A program made the translations under genes and the position numbers. 64,000 nucleotides of DNA from Hymenolepis diminuta (taxonomy: Eukaryota > Platyhelminthes > Cestoda > Cyclophyllidea > Hymenolepididae): contig CAADRB010000009.1 in assembly GCA_900708905.1 (NCBI GenBank), positions 3,238,680 to 3,302,679 of the forward strand, given 5' to 3'. How positions within the stretch are numbered: position 1 is the stretch's first letter; every line of letters begins with the position of its first letter. Positions 26,213-37,500 of the stretch are shown here, piece by piece. A model generated the notes under the pieces. It worked only from the letters and a program-made list of their open reading frames with translations, made no database searches and was not told the DNA's origin.

Positions 26213-28289
26213 ATTTGCAGCCTCGAAGTTTGTTTTGTTGTGTCCTATCACTTTTTACTCCTCTTCCGATCTTCAGAATATGACTTCCTCCCATAAGCAA
26301 ATTAATGTCTGCATAGCCTGAAGCTTTATTGATCGAATCAATTTTGTCCTAAGATTGCAGTAATTTAGATGGACAATGAGACTTCTGCCTCTTTTGAAAG
26401 ATAAGAACATCTTGCCGGAAATTAGGAAGATGTATTAGTATACAGGTGAGGCTGGAGCTTTTCAAAGGTGGACTCTTCATGAATTGTGTTGATTAAATTA
26501 CCATTGTTGAAAATTTTCATATCAAATATTAAATGCACCGATCGAAAAATTTGCATTACCAAGAAGGGAGAATCACAAATGTGCATGGCGTTATAACAAA
26601 GATGGGTTGCATAAATTCCTTTAGTGGTAGCCCTTTTGTGTGTTTTGGTTTTATCTAGCTATCAACAGTGAACTCCATCAAATTTGAATGTGTATGGCCA
26701 AGAACAAGGTGTGTACTTACAATTGTTTATGCTGTTCTGCTTTCCTCTCGAAAAGTAATTATTCTAATAACCTCTAGCGTTTAGGAAACAGGAAGGATAA
26801 AGAAGCCTTCCGTGATGATGAATCAATTTAAGTCAAGGTAAAATGAAATACAACAATAACAGTTAAATAGAGTTGTGGAAAAATAAATAAAATTAAAAAG
26901 AAACCTCAAATGAGTCCCACCATTGTTTTCTGCTTTAAAAGCCATGCGAGACAATTAGTACGGTCTACAGACCACTTGACCCTCTTCAAAATTGACCTAA
27001 TTGGACGCAGGGCATTGAAATTTTCCGCAATTAAAGCTCTTTCCTCTTACCTATTCGTGCTTGAAATAGTTGTGCGTAAACTGTATCCCAGTGAGAGCTT
27101 GCATTTGATATGATTTTTGTGGAACGTGGTCCACCTTAGTTTGGCACCAAAAATATGATATAATATTTTTGATCTTTTGAAACTGACATCAGGGTTGAAA
27201 GTTTGTGAGATAAATCGAGTTTAGCTCAAGTTGAGTGGAATTGGGAGCTTTAAAGTTTACTTATATTGATTGGCGGAGTAATAATAGAGAACTTCATGCA
27301 TATTTATTACAGATAAATTACTTAATAAAATAACAGTTTTGAAGTGTACTGGTGAACCCAAAATCAAAATACAAGTAGTGAAAAATGTATTGGGAGAACT
27401 ATGATAAGGAGCTGCCGTTCTATTTATGCATTATTTAAACATAATCATAACCGGTGAATATAAATCAATAGCCGTCAACCGAGTAATAATGATTTATTTG
27501 ATTCACCTACAGTGTTGCACAATAGACAGTGACAACTGGTAATCCATTAGTGATAGGATATAATTTGCATTTGAATATATCCTTAGGATCAGACTGACTC
27601 GTCAAACTCTTCTGATGATGTAAGTGACTTTATTTATTTCTAGAAAACAAGACTTGTTCTTTTTATCACTTCTTATATCGTCGACGTAGACACCGAGATC
27701 CAATAAATGTTGGAGACAGTACATTATGAGGTGCTACATACGTTGTTTTTCATATATGGCAAAATATTGACTAAGGCATCTCAACTCTTTTGTCTTCAGC
27801 AATTAATGCTACTGCATCCATATACTTACTTTACTACAACTCCCAACGAAAGTAGCTATGTGTAGAAACATTTCGAATCCCTTGAAAAAAGTGCCAATAA
27901 TAATTGATGTCCTGAAATACCTCTTACGAGAAACTCATATTCTGCCAATTCTCTTATTGGTCAGAATTATTCAATGTTATTTTGCTGAATATGTGCAGAT
28001 TAGATGCAAACTCGTAACCTTTTACTTAACCGATGAGTACCACCGTTTTTTCAGGGAATTTAGTGAATTTATGTGTGTGCTCAGACAAAGTGACACACGA
28101 ATATTATAAATCATACATTTATTGATGTATTCATGTCTAATTAATATTTAATTTGGATATAACACAGAAATATTATCTGATCAGTTCCATATTTCTAGTC
28201 CAATGGGAAAAATGACTGCTTTTTCTAAATTTCAAAATTAAATCAACTATGTTTCCAGATATAGTCGAGGACTGCTCATTTAAATATTA
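26213..28289. other. AT-rich spacer before the TAZ1-KIX gene
   Basis: No supported gene. Open frames at 26910-27113 and 27858-28109 (plus) show no domain and no splice borders that fit the downstream gene. The last 30 bases (28259-28289) follow a possible acceptor (TATGTTTCCAG) and have stops in every frame. They would be 5' UTR if the gene model below is right. Confidence 0.45.
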
Positions 28290-29041
28290 ATGATTAAATT
28301 TCACATCTTTGAAGGTAAATTTACGAGCGGGTATCGTATTCCTAAGGTACGGAGAAAAAGTGTCCTTTAACGTGTATTATATTTTCTCCATTTCAGTGCT
28401 GCTGCAAACTTTAATAAAAATGTCAATGTATACATATCCTGGGTATTTTCGGAAGTCTGGCTTCAATAACGATATGATAACATTTTTACAACAAAGTCTG
28501 CTAATACTTTTGCACACAAGAAATTGTCCAACAATAAATTTATCTCTCTCCAATTGCGATAATCCCGTTTGTAAATATAGGAAACTTATAGTACAACACG
28601 TATTCACATGTCAAGACAGATTTTGTAACATTCCTCGCTGCAATATTTCCAGATTCCTGTTGACCCATTGGAGGAAGTGTTTTGATATACAATGTGACCT
28701 ATGCAATCCTGTAAAGAAATTTGTGAGAAGATATGGTCTTGACTTTTTTGTCAAAAGCACTCCTACTTGGAGAGTGAGGTATGATGAATCAAAAAGAAAT
28801 GCAATTATTCAGATTGTGTAGGTTCCGAATTATATTTATCATGTTTCTATTTAGTCATAATGGCATTTGTTCCAAACAACTTTTCTTTGAAAACTATTTC
28901 CTGCAAAATTCCGCTCTGCGTGATTTGATATCATATGAAAAACAGGCATTTATGTTTTCAAGAGATGAAAATGAGTACGTAAAAAAAATAACTGAGTGGG
29001 ACAAAATATGCACTCCTCATTTGCCAATGCAAGCAATTTGA
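28290..29041 (+). CDS. Small TAZ1 zinc finger plus KIX-like protein (CBP/p300-related)
   Basis: Three exons, 28290-28314, 28397-28778 and 28855-29041, join with GT-AG introns of 82 and 76 nt in matching phases. They give 594 nt, or 197 residues. The TAZ1 domain (about 38-118) has all twelve Zn ligands in three HCCC sets: H48/C52/C62/C67, H76/C80/C85/C90 and H99/C103/C108/C111. The spacing of the last set (H-x3-C-x4-C-x2-C, HWRKCFDIQCDLC) matches CBP TAZ1 exactly. Residues about 140-187 resemble the second half of KIX: a Leu-x-x-Tyr-x-Lys helix, then SRDE-x-E-Y and ITEWDKI, like SRDEYY and EKIYKI in CBP. In CBP/p300 these domains bind activators in the nucleus. The protein stops at TGA 29041, with no bromodomain, HAT, ZZ or TAZ2. 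The ATG exon is only eight codons, so the start is the weakest part. The family is sure; gene versus pseudogene is open. Confidence 0.75.
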
Positions 29042-29359
29042 TACCATTTCAAATGAATAACTTTTCCTCTGCTGCTTGTTATATTTCGTTGCTTCTTATC
29101 ATTCGCTATTTAAAAGATGCCCCAGTTTATTTCTTTTGGCTTAAAGGTAATATTTCGAAATCCTGTTTAAATAGGAGTTATTTGATAATGAATATGTTGT
29201 TATGGAATTGTCGGGGTTCTTCATGACGAGTCTAGCGTTTAGACATCAAGAATCGAATGGAATGATCTTTTAATCACAATTGCCTTCACTAGATATATTC
29301 TTGCAGTGTATCCTTTAACTCTTCTTATTCACTTCTACACAGATAGTAAGTCTAGTTTC

Positions 29360-29645
29360 TGCCACTAGGATCTTCCTACACACTCGATATTGCTTGGCTA
29401 CATCTGACTCAGATCCGGAGGGAGAGATATGACAAAAGTCCACAGTTAGCATAAGATACTTTATTAGCTCAACAAAGATTATAAATAAAGACCAGTTTTC
29501 ATATTATTGATGTTAAAGGTCAAAACGCCACTGGGCTAATAACAGTTTTTACTCGAACTGATGTCAATATTTTTAGGGACCGCATACACCCCATGTTGAT
29601 AAGAATAATGAACGACCTGCTCATTCCGAGGCAACATAATAACTT
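29360..29645 (+). repeat. Dispersed ~300 bp repeat, copy E
   Basis: The most worn copy. It has a TCGATATTGCTTGGCTACATCTG opening, GGAGAGATATGACA, GACTGATGTCAAT-like middle landmarks and a closing CTGCTCATTCCGAGGCAAC block, in the family order. It lies about 320 bp after the TAZ1-KIX stop. An AATAAA at 29484-29489 inside it could serve as polyadenylation signal for that gene. Confidence 0.45.
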
Positions 29646-31198
29646 GTCGGCCTTGTACTTGATTTTTCCACCTGGTATCACGAATTAAGGGTTATCATCT
29701 CTTAAGTTAGTTCATTCAGTTTGAAAATGATTTGTTTTCGAACATGTAGTTTAGGTTGTTTAGAGCTAGAATCATAAAATTGTAGAGAGTCGTAACTGTG
29801 TGATGCTGAGGTAGGTCTCTTACAAAAATAATGATCTGACGAATGACTAAAGAGGACCTAAAAGGTATAAAAAATAGACAAGAATGGAGAGGGGGAGAGA
29901 GGAACGTGTTTCCAATAAATATAATAGTTGACCTTAGAGGCTTTTTTGTCTAATTTGGGAGTCTTAATATCCGCTTTATTAAAATGCAAGTACAATACAA
30001 GTTCAATTCTTGAATTTAGTTCGTTAAATTATCTACTGTCTTAAGAGAGTTTATCGTCGAAAAACAGGTAGCAGGCGGCTCAACCGCGAATGTGACTCAT
30101 CTTCTGATGTACCAAGTAGCTTAGCACCCAAATATTGCGAAGAGATGTTTTATTTCCCTTCCCACAGTATGTGCTAAAATTTCAGAAAAGAATAAATGTC
30201 AACAAAGAAATACTTTACGATCTTACTAAAAGTACGTGCGTCCCGTATTTCCTAGTATTACTTGTTAAAAAAGAAACCCATATTAAAGACAGTACCAATT
30301 CTCTTTCTAGCATTTGCAGTTTGATTTGTGCTTTTTGCTCTTAGCCAAGTATTTTAACCTTCTTATGTTTGCAAAATTGCTGCAGCTATTAGTAAATCAA
30401 ATGGTAAGGAAGTTTAATTTTTGCCAAATTGTTCCTCGTCATTATCATTATTATTTACTAATAGTATGCTCAGTTCTTAAATGTTACTGTTTCTTCAGAA
30501 TAAATACAAGTTTTGAATATCTCATATAGAGAACAGTTTCTATAATATTATAATATTTAATATCGAGAAGAAATATACAAAATGAACGATAATCAAAAAA
30601 TTTTTCATTCATTACTATCCACTACAAAGCACGGTTTTTTAGTTTTAACCATGATAAAGCATTTGAGCATGAGCAACGCCAATTAGATACGAATGAAGAG
30701 TCAAACGATAGCACTGACTAAAGCGATAGCACCAAAAGAATCTTGGTTCGGTTTTATTTTTCATTGATTGGAATGTTTTTTCTTTTTTCTATTAAGCCAT
30801 AATATTTGGAAGATAAAATTTTAGGATTTAAGATAATTTCGCCATTATTCAGAACTTATTAACCAGATAGTTAATTGAATGGTTAGCCATACAGTCTCAA
30901 TCAAGTTATCTTTCCTTATGACCAAAAGTAACTTTCGATTTTTTCTAAAATGCCAGCGTCCTTTTCATAAAATTTCTGATTTCGAACATTTGCAACAATA
31001 GCGTCGTCATTCTTTCGATTCAACTTTCATTTATCATGTATATGAAGTTTAATCCATATCTTCTACTTTGAAAAATGTCAATCTATAGAGCACTTTTCAA
31101 AGTTTTAACTTTGTTATAACATCATTTGTTGTCACTTAATAGACATGGAAGCTAAAAATTATTTTTTAATAGGTAGGAACGAATTTATTCAATAAAAA
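29646..31198. other. AT-rich spacer
   Basis: No gene supported. A purine-rich patch occurs at about 29880-29915. The open frames at 30135-30344 and 30314-30529 are overlapping and featureless. Confidence 0.5.
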
Positions 31199-31369
31199 TG
31201 GAAGCGCTTGTTCCCATATAATATTGTGGACTCTGAAATAAGTCTTGGAAACAGACCGAAACTGATAAAGGTAATGTGTAGTCACGAATTACAGCAGAAA
31301 TTTTATGACCGGACTGATGCCTTCAGAGTAATTTATGGAACGTACACAGACGCGCTTTTATACCAATAA
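31199..31369 (+). pseudogene. Coding-like fragment, probably of a retroelement
   Basis: An open stretch of 56 codons, framed by stops, with higher GC and a well-mixed composition. It contains LGNRPKLIKVMCSHELQQKF followed by YDRTDAFRVIYGTY. The pattern LG-x-R-P-x-L-x-K-V followed by a K/D-x-x-x-F/L-R stretch recalls the region before the endonuclease or RT in invertebrate LINEs (the R-P-R-x-L-K-V-V motif). I infer a LINE fragment, but no RT follows. The open frame 31546-31782 downstream is coding-like too and may be part of the same remnant. Confidence 0.35.
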
Positions 31370-32379
31370 GGCATGAGAAAGAGAAAGTCTTCACCTACAT
31401 GTTTGATAAGACGGGGAGTGGATTAATATAAATTTTTGCAAACAGGCTTTAAAACTTGTAGAGCCAGTAACTTAACTTGGGTCCACTGTGAAAGCACCTT
31501 ACCGAGCTCTATTGCATTTAAAACGTCATAGATAGGCTCATCTAAATGCTCTTGGGCAAAGTAGAAGTAGATGTTTTGGACAACATGGCCAGCAGCACAG
31601 TTTCATCGACTTTCAAATACTCTCTGAATAAATCAAGAAATTCAAGCTTTGAAAAAATCACTCATCAGGTAAAATGCGCAAAACTCGATGAATTTAGAAA
31701 TCAAGCAAATCATGACTCGATTGATGCTCTGACTCCATCGATTTACACTCGACCCAACCCTTCTGTCTTCACCTTAATTTAGAAATGTATTATTTTCCTT
31801 GTTAAAATGCTTTTATATGATTTATATTTGCCATATTTGTACTACACCGAGGACAGTGTTTTCTATTAATTAAGAGGTCCACAGTCTTCATTATTTCCAA
31901 TTAAAATGTACTGCTCAAGGCTATCAGAGAAATTTTCAGTCATTTTTAGAATTGTAAAAAGTCTACGCCACCAGCTGATACTGAATTTTGGACAGCACGT
32001 TTCTATCTCTGCTCTAATAAGATTCAAGTTGTCTATTATAGCTTTATTAGAATTTTGGGAGTCTAGCTTTATAAATTTTATTAAATGTTAATAGATATTT
32101 ACTTCTAATTTGTTAATTTAATATTTCTATATGAAGAGCTACTTTAATGTGTCATTATATTGACATCATTGGAATACTGTATGCAGGGTAATAAAGGGTA
32201 TTATGGCATATGATTAAGCCTTCTGTTCAAGTTTCTGAATATTATTCATTTAAATTCTCCTCCCTCATTGTTAAGTAGATAATCCTATCAAATACTAAAA
32301 TTTGCCGTTCTACTACTTCTTAAATAGAATTTTTTTAACTGTTCAGTTGCCCACTTTTGCAAAATACGGCTCTGGTATA
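31370..32379. other. Spacer with weak coding-like frames
   Basis: Frame 31546-31782 (plus, Ser/Asn/Lys-rich) contains an in-frame donor (CATCAG|GTAAAA at 31669). Frame 31906-32091 begins YCSRLSEKF, which resembles a short bromodomain-end motif of CBP (YCSKLSEVF) but nothing around it continues the domain. Neither is called as a gene. Confidence 0.35.
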
Positions 32380-32690
32380 GCACTGCTGGGAGATTCAGGT
32401 CTGCTGATATGGTTCTCCTGCATACTAGACATCACTAGACTACAGTTGACTCAGACTAGAGAGATGGTTAAGATAGAATGTATTTAAGCCAAGACAGTTT
32501 GTTACCCATAGGTACTGTATAGAAATACAAGATGTCTCCACGTTGTTGACCAAAACACTACCGAATTGATAACACTATTGTCCCAAATATCTGTCAAGAT
32601 ATTAGATTTGATGTGGGCCAGCACATCGCCAAAGCTGATGGGCGACTTTGAGAAAACCTGTGGGAAATGATCATCCAGAGACAATAAGAG
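32380..32690 (+). repeat. Dispersed ~300 bp repeat, copy B
   Basis: It shows all the family landmarks in order: ACTAGACTACAGTTGACTCA, AGAGAGATGGTTAAGA, TAGAAATACAAGATGTCTC, ACCAAAACACTACCGA, ATCTGTCAAGATATTAG, GATGGGCGACTTTGAGA and ATCATCCAGAGACAATAAG. With the copy at 59021 it is the most complete. The open frames at 32302-32487 (plus) and 32729-32502 (minus) are shadows. Confidence 0.7.
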
Positions 32691-34228
32691 CACTGCAGCT
32701 ATGTTCTTTGTTTTGTCAGACTCATTCACTAATTCTGTAAATACTTAGTTGGGTCGATTAATACTCACATATTTTTTAAAATCATTTAAAAATATTTTGA
32801 ATAAAATTAATTAATCCTGATCGGGAATCATTGATTGAGCAGTTTTATTAATCTTAAAGCAAAATCCAAATTCTACTTACAATTCAAGTACGCGCAGTAA
32901 ATATCTTTAAATTTTTCAACTTTGCATTTTGCTATCACATCAGTTGATTCGAAAGAAGTTTCTCAAGTCGTTAGCCGCGCAATAGTAGCCAAATTCTAAT
33001 TATTCAGAAAAGCATGGCCGTTACTCAAAAACCTTTCTTAAAAACTGACGGTGGCATAAACTTTCTCATAAATTAACTCATTTATTTTCTGGGAATAAAA
33101 TAATGGCACTGATGAGAATGTTAAAAAAGAACTCTCTTGTTTTTCATATTATTAACAAATTGGACCATACACTACTCTATTTATTTGTATTATTCGTGGC
33201 CACGCAGAGAAACTTTTACACATTTCAGTCATGAGATGGTAACAAAATATTAACTTTGTGTAATAGTCCGGTGGGCTATGAGACGAGAGGTCGGATAAGA
33301 GTATATGAAGTTGAAGAGTATATACATGAAGTATATGAAAGTCAGGCGTCTTACTTTACTGTAATTCTGGAAGACCTGAGGTATTCATTTTCTTCTGAGA
33401 ACTAGAATTCAATTTTTAATAAGCAAATGTTCCAGAGCTCAATTTTTATGAAATGATACCCAAATTTCAAGATCAGTTCATGTACATATTATTCAAAGCT
33501 TATTGATTAGTTGACTCTTTTGAATGTTTCCTCTTGCTACTTTTAGTGCTTTATATCTTCATACAGCTGTGAACAGGGAGATGAGATAAGCAATACATTT
33601 TAGACTAATTAGTACTCACTGGGGTCAACTGTAGTTATTAGTCTCTGAATCATCCTGTGTGTATTTATATTTCATAAAATCCATGCCGTTAAACTTAGTT
33701 CCTTTAACATATTAATCTATTATAATGTCTGAATATCGTGGCATCACGATTCTCTAGGGCAGAATGGATATTGGTGGCACAGCAGTCAACGAGAAGTCAG
33801 GAGCCACATGTTAGACACCAGCAGCTACACAACCAATACGTGGGCATAACCGAACGTACTGAGTAAAAGGAGTGACAGAATTCGAGTTTAATATCAGCGA
33901 GGCTCTGTGGTTCTACCCTCCTGCTCAGGACGATTGTTGTAAGAAGGTTGTAAGAAGAAGGACCTTTTACTAAATATAAATTTACTTCCAAATCCATAAA
34001 GAAAACATATGCAATTAAAACGTTTAAAGTTTTCTGAGGTAACAAAGGGAAAGAATCAAGATTTGGGTGCTCTATGCCTTTTCAATAATTGAGTTTAAAG
34101 GAGCCCCTTATTATCGACCTTTGTTTGAGGACTTAGTGCAAACATTCGGCATTAGGGTTAACTCAAGCCGCACGTAATAATTAATGTAGTACTCGTTGTA
34201 TGCATATATTTCAACAATTGCAGGGGAG
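32691..34228. other. Spacer with a GC-richer block upstream of the Ty3 remnant
   Basis: AT-rich until about 33745. A GC-richer block (33760-33960) then has open, coding-like frames on both strands (plus: WILVAQQSTRSQEPHVRHQQ; minus: the 82-codon frame ending at 33797). It resembles degraded repeat sequence. It may be the 5' LTR/gag side of the element that follows, but no CCHC zinc knuckle, primer-binding site or LTR end could be identified. Confidence 0.4.
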
Positions 34229-34240
34229 GCCCCTATCAGA

Positions 34241-34651
34241 CTCAATCTCGTCAAGCGCACAGCATACTAGCCACGGTGCAGGTTAATGTAAGTAGACGTC
34301 GCTATGAACCCCTATGCACCAATGTGATATTTCTTGAATATGAAGTTGACACTGGGTCAGTTTCCAATGAGGCTTGGTAAACTTTGGTAGCCTTAGGCAT
34401 CTAGTGTTTCAAGTAATGCACTGCAACTACCGGAAGCGATGAAATGCGAGACCGTCTTCAAAGGAAAAACCGAAGCCATGGTATGTAATGTGGCTGATCG
34501 TGATATCAACCTCCTCAAGTTGGACTGGATCGACATGTTCAGCGTTCACGAGTCGAAAATCCAAACCGTGATCTGCCAACAAATGCACATTAATGAGACG
34601 ATAGAGTGGTTAGCAGGCGTGCTCGAAGACACCTTGGGAACGTGCACATGA
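34241..34651 (+). pseudogene. Ty3/Gypsy aspartic protease remnant
   Basis: A frame up to TAA 34378-34380 carries the catalytic DTGS motif at 34348-34359, preceded by a short beta-strand-like FLEYEV. The usual hydrophobic residue just before it is Val, and the frame ends soon after at W-stop. The next frame (34439-34651) keeps the protease C-terminal signature INLLKLDWID, which in intact elements reads NLLG-DWI. A frameshift or stop between the two parts breaks the enzyme. In active elements this protease cuts the Gag-Pol polyprotein. Confidence 0.75.
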
Positions 34652-34759
34652 ACAATGGCCAGGTTGTTTCTAAGACCAGGGGCCGACCTAAAAGACAAGC
34701 ACCTATTGCAGTTACGTAACTTGTCGAGGATGAACTGGCACGTTTAGAACAGATGAAGT

Positions 34760-35214
34760 ATTACAATATATTAAATTTTCGAAATGGGCTGCCCCAATTG
34801 TAGTAGTACGAAATGCAGATGGGACAATACATATTTTTCCAGATTTTTCTACTTGCCTTAACTCATCATTATTTGCTCCCCGTAGCAGACACACTTCACA
34901 ATCCTGAATAGTGGAAAGTTCCTCGCGAAAATGGACCCTTACGATGCCTACATTCAAGGCGAAGTGAAACCAGATAGTCGTGAACTCCTAACTATCAACA
35001 CTCATTAGAAGTTTTCTAGGGTAGGGGACAGACTTTCGGAGCCAAAACAGCATCAGCGATTTTTCATCACATTATGGGCAATATGATACCGGGATTAGTG
35101 GGTTCCGCGGCTTACTTGGACGACATCATCGCCACTGGAGATTCAGAGGAGGGACTACAAGGCCGCGTCAGAAAACTCCTCGAGGGTATCGAAAAATATT
35201 GTTTCCATTGTAGT
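34760..35214 (+). pseudogene. Ty3/Gypsy reverse transcriptase remnant, fingers and palm
   Basis: WAAPIVVVRNADGT (from 34785) and a following FPDFSTCLN match the fingers motif (WA-PIV-V-K--G-IR-C-DF---N). AKMDPYDAYIQ then RELLTINTH (about 34925-35000) match the catalytic K-DL--AY-Q stretch, with a stop after the His. A third frame (35074 on) has the second catalytic motif AAYLDDIIATG, with the LDD aspartates kept, followed by the YCFHC segment. The palm is thus recognisable but cut by at least two stops or frameshifts. The minus-strand open frames across this region are shadows. Confidence 0.85.
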
Positions 35215-35795
35215 GGCCGAGTCACCAGTTTGCAGAGGTCCACCAGATTGTTGAGAGTCACCAGTATGTAGCGGCAGGTGGCTAACAGTAAATGAAAGAA
35301 AAAGAACGACAAGGATTGCGTTGACCAGGTTGTATTGAACAAAGCTCAGTACAGAGTCTCAAGGGAAAATAGGGAATTGGAGGAGAAGGATTGGCCAACG
35401 GGAGATGTGTTGGACGAGCTAGGGTCAACCGCGTGTGTGTTTGTGTGTCTGATGGAGGCTATTTATGATCGACACTTTGGGTGAGGACACGCATAACGAT
35501 ATAATTGTATGCGAGCTTTAATTGGTCGGGACGATTTGTAGGAAAAGGAAGGGCCAATGCAGACAAAACTGGCTAATAGCAGGGCCGACTAAGCGGTGTC
35601 TGCTACTATCGTCCGAGCTATGCTTACCTTTTCCGATCGATGAGAAATAGGCCAGCTGAGGACACACGGTGTTTGTCTATGGAGTGCTTGGGTCAGGGAA
35701 GGTTAAAAGTTTATAGACGCTACTATAAAGACAAGATAATCAAATTTGGTGATGATTAGGGAGTACGTAAGGTAAATATTTCGGAGAAGAAAGGA
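35215..35795. repeat. Repeat inserted within the Ty3 reverse transcriptase
   Basis: The RT homology stops after the YCFHC segment and resumes at 35808 (LRAEKLQF), exactly the next conserved block, so about 580 bp between them is foreign. The insert starts with an imperfect short duplication (GAGTCACCAGTTTGCAG and GAGTCACCAGTATGTAG, about 35219 and 35256). It has a purine-rich part, then a GT-rich run and a GGGTGAGGACACGC segment that resembles the block at 4105-4480. No coding capacity. Ends and target duplication were not resolved. The nested position dates it after the Ty3 insertion. Confidence 0.65.
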
Positions 35796-35805
35796 TTCAT
35801 CCTTC

Positions 35806-36600
35806 ACCACCTTCGAGCTGAGAAATTGCAGTTCTTAATAACTTCCTTTAAATATCTTGGTTTCATTTATGATTCACTCAGCCGCCGTCCTGATTCCGAT
35901 GAAGCGCACGCTATTGCCAAGATGCCTATCCCAAAATATCTGAGGTCGCTTCGTTTGTTTCTTGGTTTAATATCTTTTTTAAATTATTTCTTACCTTTTT
36001 TACTTGAACATTGAGCTCCCTTTAATCAATTCCTGCAAAGAGATACGCCGTGGAAATTGTTTCCTGCATGCGAAGAGGCATTCGAAATGCTCAAGTCAAT
36101 GCTGAATTCAGTGCTGCTGCTGATTCGCAATGGTCCTGGGTTGCCTATGGTCCCCGCAGCTGACGCGTCTGGTTATGGAACTAGAGCATTCATCTCGCTC
36201 ACTTTTCCAGATGGTTTTGAAACATAAAACGATCGCAAAAATCTCCCGTACTCTAACTCCGGCCAAGAAGAATTACGGAAAACCTGAAAAAGAAGCACTG
36301 GCCTTTTTATATACAGTAAAAAAATTCCATAAGTATATGTATGACAGTCGATTTACACTCCTAACGGACCGCATGCTGTTTTCAATATCTGGCGTAAGAA
36401 AAGGAGTCCCAGCGCATTCTGCAAATCGTCTTCAGCAATGGACAATCAAGTTAATGGGTAGTGACTGCTATATCAGCTACCAGAGAACAAAGGATCTCGC
36501 CAAACTGATCGTCTATCTCGCCTCATCGACTTTCAGTGCTCGCAAAATGAATAAACAGTGGTTGCATTCATGTCGATTAAAAGAGATCTGCAGCACTTAC
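35806..36600 (+). pseudogene. Ty3/Gypsy RT thumb and RNase H remnant
   Basis: Frame 35826-36014 has the conserved FKYLGFIYDSLSRRPDSD block and then LRLFLGLISFLNYFLP, standard for the RT thumb/connection of Gypsy elements. RNase H follows after a stop: an AADASGYG block (about 36160, second frame) and KNYGKPEKEALAFLYTVKKF then FTLLTDR in frame 36130-36603. The order D-S-G, E-K-EAL-A and L-TD is that of Gypsy RNase H, with the catalytic Asp/Glu/Asp still visible but in different frames. The segment ends in NRLQQW, also typical. Confidence 0.85.
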
Positions 36601-36789
36601 TGACGGAGTCGAATCGAAACACACCGGTATCATCATAGGACATAGGAGTGGAAAATTTATCCAGTCCAAGTGGCCTTCATTTCCACTAAAAGGCGATCTG
36701 CTTGAGCTTCCTCATCGAAGAGATCCGATAACCGTAGTTGAATCTTGTTTAATGCTTCGATAGAGTGATTGTTCTTTCTGTCCTTTGAA

Positions 36790-37500
36790 ATTTTGTCCTA
36801 CACAGTTTCATTTAAATCATCTTGGAATAAGTCGGATCAAATCTATAGCCAGAGGATATCCCTACTAATCAGACTTGAACAAGGACATCGAACATCTTGT
36901 GTAGCGAAAGCCAGTAAACTGCAAAGAACCTGATTCACCAAGATCCTGAACCCTTTGGGTCAGGTTCCACGTCGACTTCACGATCACGGTAAGTGGTATT
37001 GCGTATTTGCTTGTTGTTGATTCATTTTCTAAATGGTCAGAAGTGGTACCAGAAGCTGGGGCACTGGATTAAATCTTCTCGACACACGGATTGTCGAAGA
37101 CTTTGGCTTCGGATAACGGAATAATGTATGCCTGTCGACTTTAAGAAGTTCTGCGGGTAACAATCGATCGAGCAGCGCTCTTACTCAAATAGACGGGCTG
37201 AAAGAATCGTCGATACACTAAAGAGAGGCATACGAAGGCTAGAGGGGAGGAAACTATGGAAGAGGTACGGCAGAATTTCTTACTGAGATACAGATTAACC
37301 TCGCATCCTGCGTCAGGAGAAAAACTTCCGGTCGAAGTGTTAATGGGTCGACAGGTGAGAACGGTGAACAAAGCGATGCAACCGAAGAAAACTCTGCCGA
37401 ACAGGAGAGGGGACAATTAGAGAGGCGATTCTGTTGTCAAAACCAGTTTATGCTCGTGATTATCTTCTGGATCGCCAGTGGACAGCTACAATTATCACAA
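36790..37500 (+). pseudogene. Ty3/Gypsy integrase remnant
   Basis: The zinc-binding N-terminus is visible as HLNHLGISRIKSIARGYPY (about 36808-36860), then DLNKDIEHLV. The two His of the HHCC motif are present, while the Cys pair is damaged by a stop (one NCKE remains). The catalytic core begins with HVDF (about 36970) and LLVVDSFSKWSEVVPE (about 37000-37055), matching the first Asp regions. ASDNGIMY (about 37110) carries the second Asp. After several stops EVRQNFLLRYRLTSHPASGE and VEVLMGRQVRT match the end of the core. The frame at 37141-37416 on the minus strand is a shadow. Confidence 0.85.

Noticed and set aside
31906..32091. Open frame starting YCSRLSEKF, like the YCSKLSEVF end of the CBP bromodomain, downstream of the TAZ1-KIX gene
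   Set aside because: Only nine or ten residues agree. The rest of the frame does not continue into the PHD/RING part and no bromodomain helices were found upstream, so chance is more likely.
34712..34957. Minus-strand 81-codon open frame
   Set aside because: It is antisense to the Ty3 reverse transcriptase fingers region, whose plus-strand homology is clear.
37141..37416. Minus-strand 91-codon open frame
   Set aside because: Antisense shadow of the integrase core end.
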